A stretch of DNA of 64,000 nt from Massilia mucilaginosa (GTDB lineage Bacteria; Pseudomonadota; Gammaproteobacteria; Burkholderiales; Burkholderiaceae_D): contig NZ_WHJH01000029.1 in the NCBI RefSeq assembly GCF_011682145.1, positions 17,496 to 81,495 of the forward strand, read 5' to 3'. Made by a program: the position numbers and the translations under genes. The stretch's first letter is position 1. The number at the start of each line of letters is the position of its first letter. Below, piece by piece: positions 27,654 to 37,671 of the stretch. Below the pieces are notes generated by a model. That model saw only the letters and a list, made by a program, of their open reading frames with translations. It searched no databases and was not told where the DNA came from.

Positions 27654-29138
27654 TTAACGCGCCAGCGCGTTCAGCACCGCCCTTGCCGCCAGCGGCAATT
27701 CGCCCGCCGTCAACCCAATCGGCCCGCTCCCTTGCGCCACCAGCCGGTCGGCCGCCGCGCCGTGCACCCACACCGCGCCGATAGCCGCCTCCCACGGCTG
27801 CCAGCCCTGCGCCAGCAAACTGCCGCAGATCCCCGCCAGCACATCGCCGCTGCCCGCTGTGGCCAGTCCCGCATTCCCGGTCGGATTGATCACCACCGAG
27901 CCGGCGGCATTGGCAATCACCGTGCCCGACCCCTTCAGCACCACCACCGCGTTCAAGCGCGACGCCAGTTCGCGCGCGGCGGCCAGCCGGTCGCCCTGGA
28001 CCACCGCGCTGGTCACGCCCAGCAGCCGCGCCGCCTCCAGCGGATGCGGCGTCACAATCGCGCTGGCCTCGCGCTGCGCCAGCCGTCCCTGCAAGTCAGG
28101 ACTGTCGGCGATCAGATTGAGCGCGTCGGCATCGAGCACCAGTGCCGCCTTGCCTTCGAGCGCCTTGAACAGCACCCGCATCGCGGTCACCGAGTCGCCC
28201 ATGCCCGGACCGATTACCAGCGTGGCGTCGCCGCTGTCGAATTCCTGCGCGTCGCGCAGCATGATCTCGGGCTGCACGAAATCGACCGCGCCTGCCGGCT
28301 CGATGGCCGCCACGAACACCCGTCCGGCGCCGGTAAACAGCGCCCCGCGCGCCGCCATCAGCGGTGCGCCCGCCATGCCCTTGGCCCCGCCGATCACCGC
28401 CACGTCGCCGAAACTGCCTTTGTGGCTGTTGTGCCGGCGCGGCGCCAGGTGGCGCGCAAACAGCGCCGGCTCGTTCAAACGCGCCCCGGCGGGCGGGCGC
28501 TGGCCCGGATCGATGCCCAGTGGCGCCAACTGCACCTGGCCCGCGTAATCGCGTCCTTCAAATGTATGCAGTCCCGGCTTGTCGCCGATGAAGGTGATCG
28601 TGCGCGTGGCCTGGATCGCCACGCCATCGGGGCCGATCACGGCGCCGGTATCGGCATCGAGTCCGCTCGGTACATCGAGCGCCAGCAGCGGCCGCCCGAG
28701 CCCATTGATGGACTCGACCAGCGCGCGCATGTCGCCGTCGAGCGGGCGCGCCAGGCCAATGCCGAACAAGCCGTCGACGATCAGGCTCCAGTCGCGTCCG
28801 AGCGGCAGGCTGTCGACAAACTGCGCCTTGCTGGCGCGGGCCCTGGCCAGCGCCCTGGCCGTCTCGGGCGAGGGAGCCACTGAACCGGGCAAATACAGCA
28901 CCGTCACGTCGGCGTCAAGATCGGTCTCGGCGCCCGCCAGGTTGGCCGCTACTTCGAGCGCGTCGCCGCCGTTGTTGCCCGGCCCCGCCAGGAGCAGGAC
29001 CTTGCGCCCGGCCAGCATGGCACGCGCGGCGCTGGCGGCCGCTTCGCCGGCGCGCTGCATCAGCGTGCCGGCCGGCAGAGTTTGCGCCATGGTGTGTTCG
29101 ATACTGCGGATTTCGGCGACGCTGTACAGTGATTTCAT
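27654..29138 (-). CDS. nnr: Bifunctional NAD(P)H-hydrate epimerase and ADP-dependent dehydratase
   Basis: A 494-residue fusion. The N-terminal YjeF_N epimerase (about 1-210) has LLLAGPGNNGGDALEVA and the LDVPSGLDADTG loop. The C-terminal ribokinase-like dehydratase (about 215-494) has GSFGDVAVIGGAKGMAGAPLMAA, TPHPLEAARLLG, and the catalytic-loop region NPTGNAGLATAGSGDVLAGI. Together they repair hydrated NADH and NADPH: the epimerase equilibrates the R and S forms and the dehydratase restores the cofactor using ADP or ATP. The ATG is preceded by GGAGTC. The gene is divergent from the 5-oxoprolinase gene. Confidence 0.95.
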   Translation of the reverse strand: MKSLYSVAEIRSIEHTMAQTLPAGTLMQRAGEAAASAARAMLAGRKVLLLAGPGNNGGDALEVAANLAGAETDLDADVTVLYLPGSVAPSPETARALARARASKAQFVDSLPLGRDWSLIVDGLFGIGLARPLDGDMRALVESINGLGRPLLALDVPSGLDADTGAVIGPDGVAIQATRTITFIGDKPGLHTFEGRDYAGQVQLAPLGIDPGQRPPAGARLNEPALFARHLAPRRHNSHKGSFGDVAVIGGAKGMAGAPLMAARGALFTGAGRVFVAAIEPAGAVDFVQPEIMLRDAQEFDSGDATLVIGPGMGDSVTAMRVLFKALEGKAALVLDADALNLIADSPDLQGRLAQREASAIVTPHPLEAARLLGVTSAVVQGDRLAAARELASRLNAVVVLKGSGTVIANAAGSVVINPTGNAGLATAGSGDVLAGICGSLLAQGWQPWEAAIGAVWVHGAAADRLVAQGSGPIGLTAGELPLAARAVLNALAR

Positions 29139-29200
29139 CTTGACTCCGTTGCAAAGGCGCTAATATTGCGCCAATTTCAATACACGCTGACTAAAATTTC

Positions 29201-29229
29201 GGGATGGGCACTACAATATGCGCCATCCC
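29201..29229. promoter_or_regulatory. Inverted repeat in the nnr/5-oxoprolinase divergent promoter region
   Basis: GGGATGG (29201-29207) and CCATCCC (29223-29229) flank a 15-nt spacer that also contains GCA and TGC. The repeat ends 21 bp before the oxoprolinase start. TACAAT inside the spacer could be a -10 box. This is a possible operator, or a hairpin in the leader. Confidence 0.35.
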
Positions 29230-29250
29230 AAACACATTTAAGGATGGCAC

Positions 29251-32200
29251 ATGGATTGGCAATTCTGGATCGATCGCGGCGGCACATTTACCGACATCGT
29301 GGCGCGCCGGCCTGACGGCAGCCTGGTGACCCATAAATTGTTGTCCGAAAATCCGGAGCAGTACAGCGACGCCGCCGTTGCCGGCATCCGCCATCTGCTT
29401 GGCCTGCAGAGCGATGCGCCGATGCCGGTCGATGCCATCGAGGCCGTCAAGATGGGCACCACCGTCGCCACCAACGCCCTGCTCGAACGCAAAGGCGAGC
29501 GCACGGCGCTGGCCATCACGCGTGGCTTTCGCGACGCGCTGCGCATAGCGTATCAGAACCGGCCAAAATTGTTCGATCGGCATATCGTGCTACCGGAACT
29601 GCTGTACAGCCATGTGGTGGAAATCGACGAACGGATCGGCGCCCACGGCGAGGTGCTCACCACGCTCGACGACGACGCCACCCGCGCCGCCCTGCAAACC
29701 GCCTACGACGACGGCGCCCGTTCGCTGGCCATCGTCTTCATGCACGGCTACCGCTACACCGCCCACGAAGCGGCCTGCGCGCGCATCGCCCGCGCCATCG
29801 GCTTTAGCCAGGTGTCGGTCTCGCACGAAGTGAGCCCGATGATGAAGCTCGTCGCGCGCGGCGACACCACCGTCGTCGACGCCTATCTGTCGCCGATCCT
29901 GCGCCGCTACGTCGACCAGGTGGCCGCCGAAATGCCGGGCGTGAACCTGCAGTTCATGCAGTCGAACGGCGGCCTGACCGACGCCCGCGCCTTCCAGGGC
30001 AAGGACAGCATCCTGTCCGGCCCCGCCGGCGGCATTGTCGGCATGGCGCGCGCCAGCCAGCTGGCCGGCTTCGACAAAGTGATCGGCTTCGACATGGGCG
30101 GCACCTCGACCGACGTGTCGCACTTTTCGGGCGAATTCGAACGCGTGTTCGAAACCCAGGTCGCGGGCGTGCGCATGCGCGCCCCGATGATGAGCATTCA
30201 CACGGTCGCCGCCGGCGGCGGCTCGCTGCTGCATTTCGACGGCAGCCGCTATCGCGTCGGTCCCGACAGCGCCGGCGCCAATCCGGGCCCCGCCAGCTAC
30301 CGGCGCGGCGGCCCGCTCGCGGTCACCGACTGCAACGTCATGCTGGGCAAAATCCAGCCGGCGCATTTTCCGCGCCTGTTCGGGCCGGAGGCCAACCAGC
30401 CGCTCGATCCGGAACGCGTGCGCGCCCAGTTCCTCGCCATGGCGCAGCAAGTCGGCGCCGCCACCGGCGTCACGCCGGCGCCGGAGCAGGTGGCCGAAGG
30501 CTTCATCCAGATCGCGGTCGGCAACATGGCCAACGCGATCAAGCAGATCTCGGTGCAGCGCGGCCACGACGTGACCGAGTACGCCCTCACCAGTTTCGGC
30601 GGCGCCGGCGGGCAGCATGCCTGCCTGGTGGCCGACGCCCTCGGCATGAAAACCGTATTCGTGCATTCGCTGGCCGGCGTGCTGTCGGCCTACGGCATGG
30701 GCCTGGCCGACCAGCGCGCCATGCGCGAGCGCGCGGTCGAACTGCGCCTGGCGGATACCACGCCCGACATGCTGGACGGCTACCTCACGGCGCTGGGCGA
30801 TGGCTTGAGCAAAGAGCTGACCCACCAGGGCGTGGCCGCTGCGCGTATTCGGCTGGTGCGGCGCGTGCACCTGCGCTACGAAGGCACCGATTCGGCCATC
30901 ATCGTCCTGTTCGATAATCCCGAACGCATGAAGAACCAGTTCGAAGCGGCCTACAAAAAGCGCTTCTCGTTCCTGATGCCGTCCAAGGCGATGGTGGTCG
31001 AGGCGGTGTCGGTGGAAGCCATCGGCGCCTCCGACGCCCCGGCCGAGAGCCTGGCCGTGCAAGCGACGCGCGAAGGCCCGCTCAAGGCGCGCGAGACGGT
31101 GCGCATGTTCGGCGCCGATTCGTGGCACAACACGGGCCTGTACAGGCGCGCCGACATGCGGCCGGGCGATGTGATCAAGGGCCCGGCCATCGTCGCCGAG
31201 GACAACGCCACCACCGTGGTGGAACTGGGCTGGCAGGCCAGGGTCACGCCGCACAACCACCTGGTGCTGACGCGGATCGAAGCGATGCCCGAGCGGCGCG
31301 CCATCGGCACCACGGCCGATCCGGTGATGCTGGAGATTTTCAATAACCTGTTCATGTCGATCGCCGAGCAAATGGGCCTGCGCCTGCAGAACACCGCGTA
31401 CTCGGTCAACATCAAGGAACGGCTGGACTTCAGCTGCGCCATTTTCGATGCTTGCGGCAACCTGATCGCCAACGCCCCGCACATGCCGGTGCATCTGGGC
31501 TCGATGGGCGAGTCGATCAAGACCGTCATGACCGAAAACGCGGGCAAGATGCGTCCGGGCGACGTCTTCATGCTCAACGACCCTTACCACGGCGGCACCC
31601 ACCTGCCGGATGTCACGGTGATCACGCCGGTGTTCGACGAGGCCGGCGCGGCGATCCTGTTCTACGTCGGCTCGCGCGGCCACCATGCCGACATCGGCGG
31701 CACCACGCCGGGGTCCATGCCGCCGGACTCGGTCTTCATCGAGCAGGAAGGCGTGTTGATCGATAACTTCAAGCTGGTCGACGGCGTCGACGGCCTGCTG
31801 CGCGATGCCGAAGCGCGCGCGCTGCTCTCCGGCGCGCGCTATCCGGCGCGCAATCCCGACCAGAACATGGCCGACCTGCGCGCGCAGGTGGCCGCCAACC
31901 AGAAGGGCGTGGACGAACTGCGCAAGATGGTCGCGCACTTCGGCCTGGCCGTGGTGCAGGCCTACATGGGCCACGTGCAGGACAACGCCGAAGAAGCGGT
32001 GCGGCGCGTGATCGGGGCGCTCAAGGACGGCGACTTCACCACGCAGCTCGATAACGGCGCGCAGATCCAGGTGGCGATCCGGGTCGACCAGGCCGCGCGC
32101 AGCGCCACCATCGACTTTAGCGGCACCTCGCCGCAACTGGCCAACAACTTCAATGCGCCGTCGGCGGTGTGCATGGCGGCGGTGCTGTACGTGTTCCGCA

Positions 32201-32865
32201 CCCTGGTGGACGATGAAATTCCGCTCAACGCCGGCTGCCTGAAACCGCTCAAGGTGCTCATTCCACCGGGCTCGATGCTCAATCCGCACTATCCGGCGTC
32301 GGTCGTGTCGGGCAATGTGGAAACCTCGACCTGCATCACCAACACGCTGTACGGCGCGCTCGGGGTCATGGCCGCGTCGCAGGGCACGATGAACAACTTC
32401 ACCTTCGGCAACGCCAGATACCAGTATTACGAGACGATTTCGGGCGGCTCCGGCGCCGGGGAGGGCTTCGACGGCACCGACGTGGTCCAGACCAACATGA
32501 CCAATTCGCGCCTGACCGACCCGGAAATCCTGGAATTCCGTTTCCCGGTGCGGCTCGAGAGCTACGAGATCCGGCACGGATCGGGCGGCGCGGGGCGCTG
32601 GCACGGCGGTAACGGCGGGGTGCGCAAGGTGCGCTTCCTGGAGCCGATGACGGCGGCGATCCTGTCGAACAACCGCATCCATGCGCCGTTCGGCATGGCC
32701 GGCGGCAGCCCGGGCGCGTGCGGGATCAACAGCGTGGTGCGGGCCGACGGCAGCGTTGAACTGCTCGCCCACATCGGCAAAACCGAGATGGCGGCAGGCG
32801 ACCTGTTCGTGATCGAAACCCCCGGCGGCGGCGGATTTGGCGATTTGTGCTCCAAAATTTTGTGA
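29251..32865 (+). CDS. 5-Oxoprolinase, full-length HyuA-HyuB fusion
   Basis: A 1204-residue protein. The HydA/oxoprolinase half (about 1-680) starts [22 protein letters not shown] and contains the actin-like ATPase motif [14 protein letters not shown]. The HydB half (about 690-1200) contains [38 protein letters not shown] and the C-terminal [16 protein letters not shown]. Length and domain order match eukaryotic-type 5-oxoprolinase, which hydrolyses 5-oxo-L-proline to glutamate with ATP in the glutathione cycle. Bacterial HyuA/HyuB hydantoinases are usually two genes, so the fusion favours oxoprolinase. AAGGATGG lies upstream of the ATG. It reads divergently from nnr. Confidence 0.92.
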   Translation: MDWQFWIDRGGTFTDIVARRPDGSLVTHKLLSENPEQYSDAAVAGIRHLLGLQSDAPMPVDAIEAVKMGTTVATNALLERKGERTALAITRGFRDALRIAYQNRPKLFDRHIVLPELLYSHVVEIDERIGAHGEVLTTLDDDATRAALQTAYDDGARSLAIVFMHGYRYTAHEAACARIARAIGFSQVSVSHEVSPMMKLVARGDTTVVDAYLSPILRRYVDQVAAEMPGVNLQFMQSNGGLTDARAFQGKDSILSGPAGGIVGMARASQLAGFDKVIGFDMGGTSTDVSHFSGEFERVFETQVAGVRMRAPMMSIHTVAAGGGSLLHFDGSRYRVGPDSAGANPGPASYRRGGPLAVTDCNVMLGKIQPAHFPRLFGPEANQPLDPERVRAQFLAMAQQVGAATGVTPAPEQVAEGFIQIAVGNMANAIKQISVQRGHDVTEYALTSFGGAGGQHACLVADALGMKTVFVHSLAGVLSAYGMGLADQRAMRERAVELRLADTTPDMLDGYLTALGDGLSKELTHQGVAAARIRLVRRVHLRYEGTDSAIIVLFDNPERMKNQFEAAYKKRFSFLMPSKAMVVEAVSVEAIGASDAPAESLAVQATREGPLKARETVRMFGADSWHNTGLYRRADMRPGDVIKGPAIVAEDNATTVVELGWQARVTPHNHLVLTRIEAMPERRAIGTTADPVMLEIFNNLFMSIAEQMGLRLQNTAYSVNIKERLDFSCAIFDACGNLIANAPHMPVHLGSMGESIKTVMTENAGKMRPGDVFMLNDPYHGGTHLPDVTVITPVFDEAGAAILFYVGSRGHHADIGGTTPGSMPPDSVFIEQEGVLIDNFKLVDGVDGLLRDAEARALLSGARYPARNPDQNMADLRAQVAANQKGVDELRKMVAHFGLAVVQAYMGHVQDNAEEAVRRVIGALKDGDFTTQLDNGAQIQVAIRVDQAARSATIDFSGTSPQLANNFNAPSAVCMAAVLYVFRTLVDDEIPLNAGCLKPLKVLIPPGSMLNPHYPASVVSGNVETSTCITNTLYGALGVMAASQGTMNNFTFGNARYQYYETISGGSGAGEGFDGTDVVQTNMTNSRLTDPEILEFRFPVRLESYEIRHGSGGAGRWHGGNGGVRKVRFLEPMTAAILSNNRIHAPFGMAGGSPGACGINSVVRADGSVELLAHIGKTEMAAGDLFVIETPGGGGFGDLCSKIL

Positions 32866-32924
32866 AATTGGCTACACTTGTGGCTTGGTACACAATTTGG
32901 TGTCAGATCAATAAGGGTTAGATT

Positions 32925-33875
32925 TTGGAATCACATGAGCAAAACGGACCTCGGCGTGTCGAGCCGAGCCTGACACCCGACGATGCAACGTTCGACCCGG
33001 CGCCTCCCGCACCTCCCGCGAAGAAGCCGATGCCGTCCTTGCTGCCCGACGAACCCTCGGGTCCGCCGGTGCTGTCGGGGATCCTGCAGGAACCAAAACC
33101 GCCTGCGGGCAACTGGATCGGCACGGCGGTGGCGTGGGGCGGTGGCGCGCTCGCGCTGGCGGCCTTGATCGGCGGCGGATTGTGGTTCAATTCCCAACGC
33201 AAGCTTGACAACGCCATGCAGGTCGTGGCGATGAGCGCCCAGGCCGATTCGGCGGCGCGGGCCAAACCGGTGGCCAAGCCGCCGCCGAAGGCTACCGTCG
33301 CCCTGACAGCGACCGGACCGGCGCCGGACTACACCTCGCCGCCGCCGGGCACCATCACGCCCGCGCCTGAAACGGTGCCGCCGCTGGTCGTCCTGCCGCC
33401 CGAGCCCGAGACAACGGCGGTCAAAAAGCCGCTTGAGCCGGTGCCGGTGCCTGTGGCGAAAGCGGCGCCCGTGCCGAAACCCGTACCCAAGCCCGTGCAT
33501 CCGCTCGCCACTTCCGTGACCAAAAAGACGCCTGCGGCCAAACCTGTGGTCAAGGCCAAGCCCAAGGCGCCCGTGCTTGCCGCGAAAAAGCCGGTGGTCA
33601 GGGCAAAAGCACCTGTCGCAGCGGCCAGGCCGGGCGCGAAGAAAAGCGTCGCGGCGGCGCCGGCCAAGGTAGGCGTGAAGAAAAAACCGGTCGCCGCCGC
33701 GCCGGCCAAACCGGGCGTCAAGCCGAAAGTGGCGCCCAAGCCAGGGGCCAAGCCGGCCACCAAGGCCAAGCCGGTGCCTGCCAAAGTGGCGGCCCGGCAA
33801 GAACCAGCGTTCAAGCTGCACACGCCCGCCGGCGCCAAGCCGTGCAAGAGCGGAGGGCTGGCGCGCGAGTGCTGA
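32925..33875 (+). CDS. Membrane-anchored protein with a long Ala/Pro/Lys-rich tail
   Basis: A 316-residue protein that starts at TTG 32925, eight bases after AAGGG. A Pro-rich cytoplasmic N-terminus (1-64) precedes one transmembrane helix (about 66-88; GTAVAWGGGALALAALIGGGLWF), then a low-complexity segment made of PVPKPVPKP, AKKPVV, KPGVKPK-type units. The tail resembles histone H1-like or TonB-like linkers. Two Cys (in AKPCKSGG and at the C-terminus) end the protein. A periplasmic spacer or a DNA- or wall-binding tail are both possible; I recognise no family. It follows oxoprolinase by 59 bp. Confidence 0.75.
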   Translation: MESHEQNGPRRVEPSLTPDDATFDPAPPAPPAKKPMPSLLPDEPSGPPVLSGILQEPKPPAGNWIGTAVAWGGGALALAALIGGGLWFNSQRKLDNAMQVVAMSAQADSAARAKPVAKPPPKATVALTATGPAPDYTSPPPGTITPAPETVPPLVVLPPEPETTAVKKPLEPVPVPVAKAAPVPKPVPKPVHPLATSVTKKTPAAKPVVKAKPKAPVLAAKKPVVRAKAPVAAARPGAKKSVAAAPAKVGVKKKPVAAAPAKPGVKPKVAPKPGAKPATKAKPVPAKVAARQEPAFKLHTPAGAKPCKSGGLAREC

Positions 33876-34092
33876 AGCGCTGCCGGCATGCTGCGGCAAA
33901 GTCTTGCTAAGCCAGCGCTAAGTGCCGCGCGCTACACTGGGCTAAATGGTGGACGACGTTCCTCGGACTCGTTCTTCTGCCTCACGGCTGAACTGGCGCC
34001 GGAAGTTGATGTCCGACTCTCCGCGCCCGGTTCAACCGGGAGGTATTTTTTTGCCTGCTTTCAGGCCTGCACGAGTAGTTGCTGCGAGTAGA

Positions 34093-37000
34093 ATGCCTGC
34101 TCAACCCGACTCGCCCATGCAAACCTTCATGCCGACCCAGCCCATCCTGATCCGAAATTTTTTTCAACCCGACGACGAATATGACGACCTGCTCGTCATT
34201 CATGAGGGTGCGGCGCGCGCCATGGACCCACCGCTGGTCCAGGTTGGGGGAGCGTTCCGGGACGACGGCCGCGGTGGCCTGATCGCCGCCGCCTCGGCCG
34301 GCGAGGGCGCGTGCGGCTACATCAACGCCACCGGCGACTGGCTGGTGGCGCCCGATCTGGACGAGGCGCGTGCCTTCAGCGACGATGGCCTGTCGCGCTT
34401 CCGCAAGAACGGCCTCTGGGGCTACATGAACTTGCTTGGCCAGTGCGTCGTCGCCCCGGTGCATGAGGCGGTAGGCGCATTTACGCACGGGCTGGCGGCG
34501 GTGAAAGTGTCGGCGAACGCATGGCGCTACATCGATACGCGCGGCGAGTTCGCTTTCGACGGCAGCTTCGCCGACGCCGGGCAATTCGCCGCGAATGGCC
34601 TGGCGGCGGTGCGCGTGGGCAAGCGAGACAAGACTGGCTACATCGGCCGCGACGGCCAGTGGGTCATCGCTCCCCAGTTTCACGAGGCGCTCGGATTTTC
34701 CGTCCACGGCGTCGCGCCGGCGGCGAGCGCGCCCAAAATGTTCGGCCTGATCGACACGGCAGGCAACTGGATTGTGCAGCCGCGCCATGACCGCATCGAC
34801 GAATTCAACGCTGACGGCCTGGCATTTTGCCTTCAGAAAGGCTTTGAATTCGGTTATCTGGATGCCAGCGGCAAGCATGTGCTCAAGGATCAGTCCTACC
34901 ACCTGTCCACGACGATGAGCTGTGGAATCGTCAAGTATGGCGAAAAGACTTACTTCAAGGCGGATGGGAGCGAGCTCAACACGGAGTACGTGTATTGGGG
35001 AACGGATTTCACCGAGCACGGTTTTGCCATCGGCCACGGATCCGATGCTGCGGAAAATCCCACCGCAATCGATGATGGCTCCCTGCTATGGGGCCTCGTG
35101 CGCACCGACGGCGTGTTCCTGCCGGCGCCGAAGGAGGCCATCGAAGTATTGTCGTCCGAGGGCTCGCTCTGGCTCCCGGAGTCGAATACGCCGCTGGCGC
35201 CGTTCCTTGCCCGGGATGGCGTGGTGCTGCTCGACCGCGACGCGCGCGTGGCTTACCGCTGGCGGCGCGAGCAAAGCGACGCGGGCCAGTTCGCCGCGCT
35301 CTACGATCAGGCGGGACGTTTGGTGTGGCAAGGCCGCCCCCGCGCGGAGGTGACCATGCCGGCGGTCTTCTTTGCAGCCGCTCCGGACACCTTCCTGGAC
35401 GAACTCGATTCGCGTGCCGCTTTCCCCGACCTGGTCCGGGACATGCTGGCCGAGACCATGCAAAAACTTCAGCGCCATGCGAGCGACGCGCAATTCGACG
35501 TCTGGGCCGCCGCGCAGCACGACGGCGATGACGAGGACGAGGACGACGAGGATGACGGTGACGATAACGACAAGCACGACCGCGCCACCTGTTACGGCCC
35601 CTCGACCGTGCGCCGGATATTTCGCAGCTACCTCGACGAAGGCGTGAACGGCGAATATCAGTTTTTGAGCGGCATGCGCGGCCAAGCGCAGGACGCCATC
35701 TATGCCGATTTCGCGGCGCAGCTGGCGGCGCAGTTCGGCCCCGGCGATCCTGCCCCTGATCACGTCTGCCTTCGCGGCTTGTGCCGGGAACAAGGCTGGG
35801 CGTTCGACTTGCCGGCCGCACTGGCGGGTACGGATGGCGCGAAGGAATCGAATCGTGTCTGGCTCGTTCTCGCCACCTTTGGCGACTGGGGCGATGGCGA
35901 CGACTGGGACGAGGTGTGGTTAAGCTGCTCGCCATCGAGCGAGACGCTGGAGGCGGCCGATGCCGCGCGCGGGCTGCTCGCGGAACCCGGCGGCGCGCAG
36001 GAAGAAGACGACGAGGACGAGGACGAGGACGAGCCATCGTATTTCGACGGTATCGACTTGCCCGCCTTTGTCAAAAGCCACGCCATCGCCATTTCCGAGG
36101 TCCCCGACGCGCTGATCGACGAGGCCTTGGCCGACATCGCCGTCGACGCCCATGCGGATGCCCTCGGGTGGATACCGGCGCGCTTCCAGACGCCTGCGCG
36201 GCTTGAGGCATTGATACGCAAGGGCGCCGACGTCGCCTGCGACATCCCGGAGCGTTGCATGACTGCCGAGGGCCTGGCATTGGCGCGTGCCCTGTATGCC
36301 GACGACCGGCGATGGAATGAGCGCGACGATACCTGCTCGACGCCGATCTCCGAGTGGTACCACGGCTGCCTGTATCAGTTCTGGGGCTGCCTGCTGGACA
36401 ACGCGCTGTGCATCCGCGCGCTCAAGGCCGGAGCCAGCCTGCGCGGGATTCCCTTATGGCTGCGCACGTCCGAGATCGAGGCGCTGGCACTGGAACTGGA
36501 TATCACCAATCTTGCCTACGTGCGCAAGGAGATGATCACGCAGGCGCTGGCCGAACGCGCCGTGTGCGCGAGCTACCCGCCCATGCTTCCGTTCATTCCG
36601 GCGCACCTGGTCACGCACGCCTTATGCCTGCTTTCGGTCCAGCACGACGGGGAAACGCTGGAATTCGTACCGCCCGCACTGCGCGACGTCGACATCTACC
36701 TGGCCGCATTGCGGCAAAACGACGCCGCCCTGGCCTGGGTACCGGCCGAGCTGCACGAGGATATCTGCACGCGCCTGATCGAGGCCGGCCAGCCCCTTGC
36801 GCACAGCGCCTGGCACGGCACGCGCGCCTGGACCCGCCTCTGGGCAGGCGATTTCCAGGGCGCCCTCGACGACGCCGTCCTGGCAACACCTCATCTGAAG
36901 TATCCCGTGAATGGCCACTACGTCATGGCCGCGGCGTGGGAAGCGCTGGGGCGCCCGTTGGAAGCGGCGTTCGAAGCGGCCACCGTTCTGTCCTGCGATC

Positions 37001-37470
37001 GCGACTACACGCCGGAATTCGGCGTGCCCGACGATGTGTCATGGCTCGCCACGCGCTGCCAGGAAACGCTCGCCACGGCGGACGACCACGCCTTATTGAA
37101 AGGCATGCAATCGCACCCGCGCGCCTTGTCGGCGCTGCCGCACAAGCGCATTACCCGCGCCATGGTGGACGCTGCCGTGGCCGCGCTGCCGCGCGCGGTC
37201 GACTACGTCCCCAAAAAGCTGATGACGTCCGAGCTGTACGCGATCGCCGTGCGCGAAAGCTATATGCCGCTGGATAAGATCCCGCGCAAGTATTTGAACG
37301 AGGAGGTCTGCCTGGCCTTGGTGAGCAAAGAGGGCATGGAACTCGACAAGCTCCCGCCGGAACTGCGCACCGTCGCCGTCTGCGTGGCGGCGGTGCGGGA
37401 GTTGGGGTACATGCGTGCCTCGGTGCCGCCCGCGCTCTACGAACAGGTTGAACTTGCCGCCGGAGTCTGA
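34093..37470 (+). CDS. Large WG-repeat protein with DUF4116-like repeats and acidic linkers
   Basis: About 1125 residues, with an uncertain start (ATG 34093 chosen; ATG 34117 and frames up to 33946 are open). The N-terminal part contains five or six WG-type repeats (for example GYINATGDWLVAP, GYMNLLGQCVVAP, GYIGRDGQWVIAP, GLIDTAGNWIVQP), which form beta propeller-like sheets. Two very acidic stretches (about residues 477-497 and 638-648) separate modules. The C-terminal half repeats a LxxVPxxL...E.C..AV pattern resembling DUF4116 (LEFVPPALRDVDIYLAAL, LAWVPAELHEDICTRLI, VDYVPKKLMTSELYAIAV, LDKLPPELRTVAVCVAAV). No enzyme motif or signal peptide is seen. It is probably an intracellular protein-binding scaffold. 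Confidence 0.82.
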   Translation: MPAQPDSPMQTFMPTQPILIRNFFQPDDEYDDLLVIHEGAARAMDPPLVQVGGAFRDDGRGGLIAAASAGEGACGYINATGDWLVAPDLDEARAFSDDGLSRFRKNGLWGYMNLLGQCVVAPVHEAVGAFTHGLAAVKVSANAWRYIDTRGEFAFDGSFADAGQFAANGLAAVRVGKRDKTGYIGRDGQWVIAPQFHEALGFSVHGVAPAASAPKMFGLIDTAGNWIVQPRHDRIDEFNADGLAFCLQKGFEFGYLDASGKHVLKDQSYHLSTTMSCGIVKYGEKTYFKADGSELNTEYVYWGTDFTEHGFAIGHGSDAAENPTAIDDGSLLWGLVRTDGVFLPAPKEAIEVLSSEGSLWLPESNTPLAPFLARDGVVLLDRDARVAYRWRREQSDAGQFAALYDQAGRLVWQGRPRAEVTMPAVFFAAAPDTFLDELDSRAAFPDLVRDMLAETMQKLQRHASDAQFDVWAAAQHDGDDEDEDDEDDGDDNDKHDRATCYGPSTVRRIFRSYLDEGVNGEYQFLSGMRGQAQDAIYADFAAQLAAQFGPGDPAPDHVCLRGLCREQGWAFDLPAALAGTDGAKESNRVWLVLATFGDWGDGDDWDEVWLSCSPSSETLEAADAARGLLAEPGGAQEEDDEDEDEDEPSYFDGIDLPAFVKSHAIAISEVPDALIDEALADIAVDAHADALGWIPARFQTPARLEALIRKGADVACDIPERCMTAEGLALARALYADDRRWNERDDTCSTPISEWYHGCLYQFWGCLLDNALCIRALKAGASLRGIPLWLRTSEIEALALELDITNLAYVRKEMITQALAERAVCASYPPMLPFIPAHLVTHALCLLSVQHDGETLEFVPPALRDVDIYLAALRQNDAALAWVPAELHEDICTRLIEAGQPLAHSAWHGTRAWTRLWAGDFQGALDDAVLATPHLKYPVNGHYVMAAAWEALGRPLEAAFEAATVLSCDRDYTPEFGVPDDVSWLATRCQETLATADDHALLKGMQSHPRALSALPHKRITRAMVDAAVAALPRAVDYVPKKLMTSELYAIAVRESYMPLDKIPRKYLNEEVCLALVSKEGMELDKLPPELRTVAVCVAAVRELGYMRASVPPALYEQVELAAGV

Positions 37471-37476
37471 GACGCC

Positions 37477-37620
37477 ATGACCCGCACGGTGGTGGTCCGG
37501 CATTGGCTGAAACCACCCGGCGAGCCAGGCGAGCGGCTTCGCATTCGTGAGGGCGTGGTCGATGCCATCGACAATGATCCGGATGACGGCGCGTGCCTGC
37601 GATGTCGCCGGCGCTGGTAG
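37477..37620 (+). CDS. Possible small protein (47 aa) after the WG-repeat gene
   Basis: An ATG frame of 48 codons begins 6 bp after the WG-repeat stop and encodes MTRTVVVRHWLKPPGEPGE followed by a mixed-charge segment and CLRCRRRW. The close spacing suits translational coupling, but there is no ribosome-binding site and no recognisable homologue. It may equally be the decayed remnant of a longer gene. Confidence 0.3.
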   Translation: MTRTVVVRHWLKPPGEPGERLRIREGVVDAIDNDPDDGACLRCRRRW

Positions 37621-37671
37621 ACGTGCGCGGCGCCGACCCGGCCGATCAGCTAGCGGATCGGCCTCGACGGC

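Noticed and set aside
29590..32772. Very long open frame (1060 codons) antisense to the 5-oxoprolinase gene
   Set aside because: Its product is dominated by His, Arg, Ala and Gly as expected from reading high-GC codons backward, and it shows no family motif. The sense gene is clearly real.
33430..33800. Tandem DNA repeat or CRISPR-like array in the Ala/Pro/Lys-rich gene
   Set aside because: The repetition is at the protein level with variable codons; there are no constant repeats with spacers.
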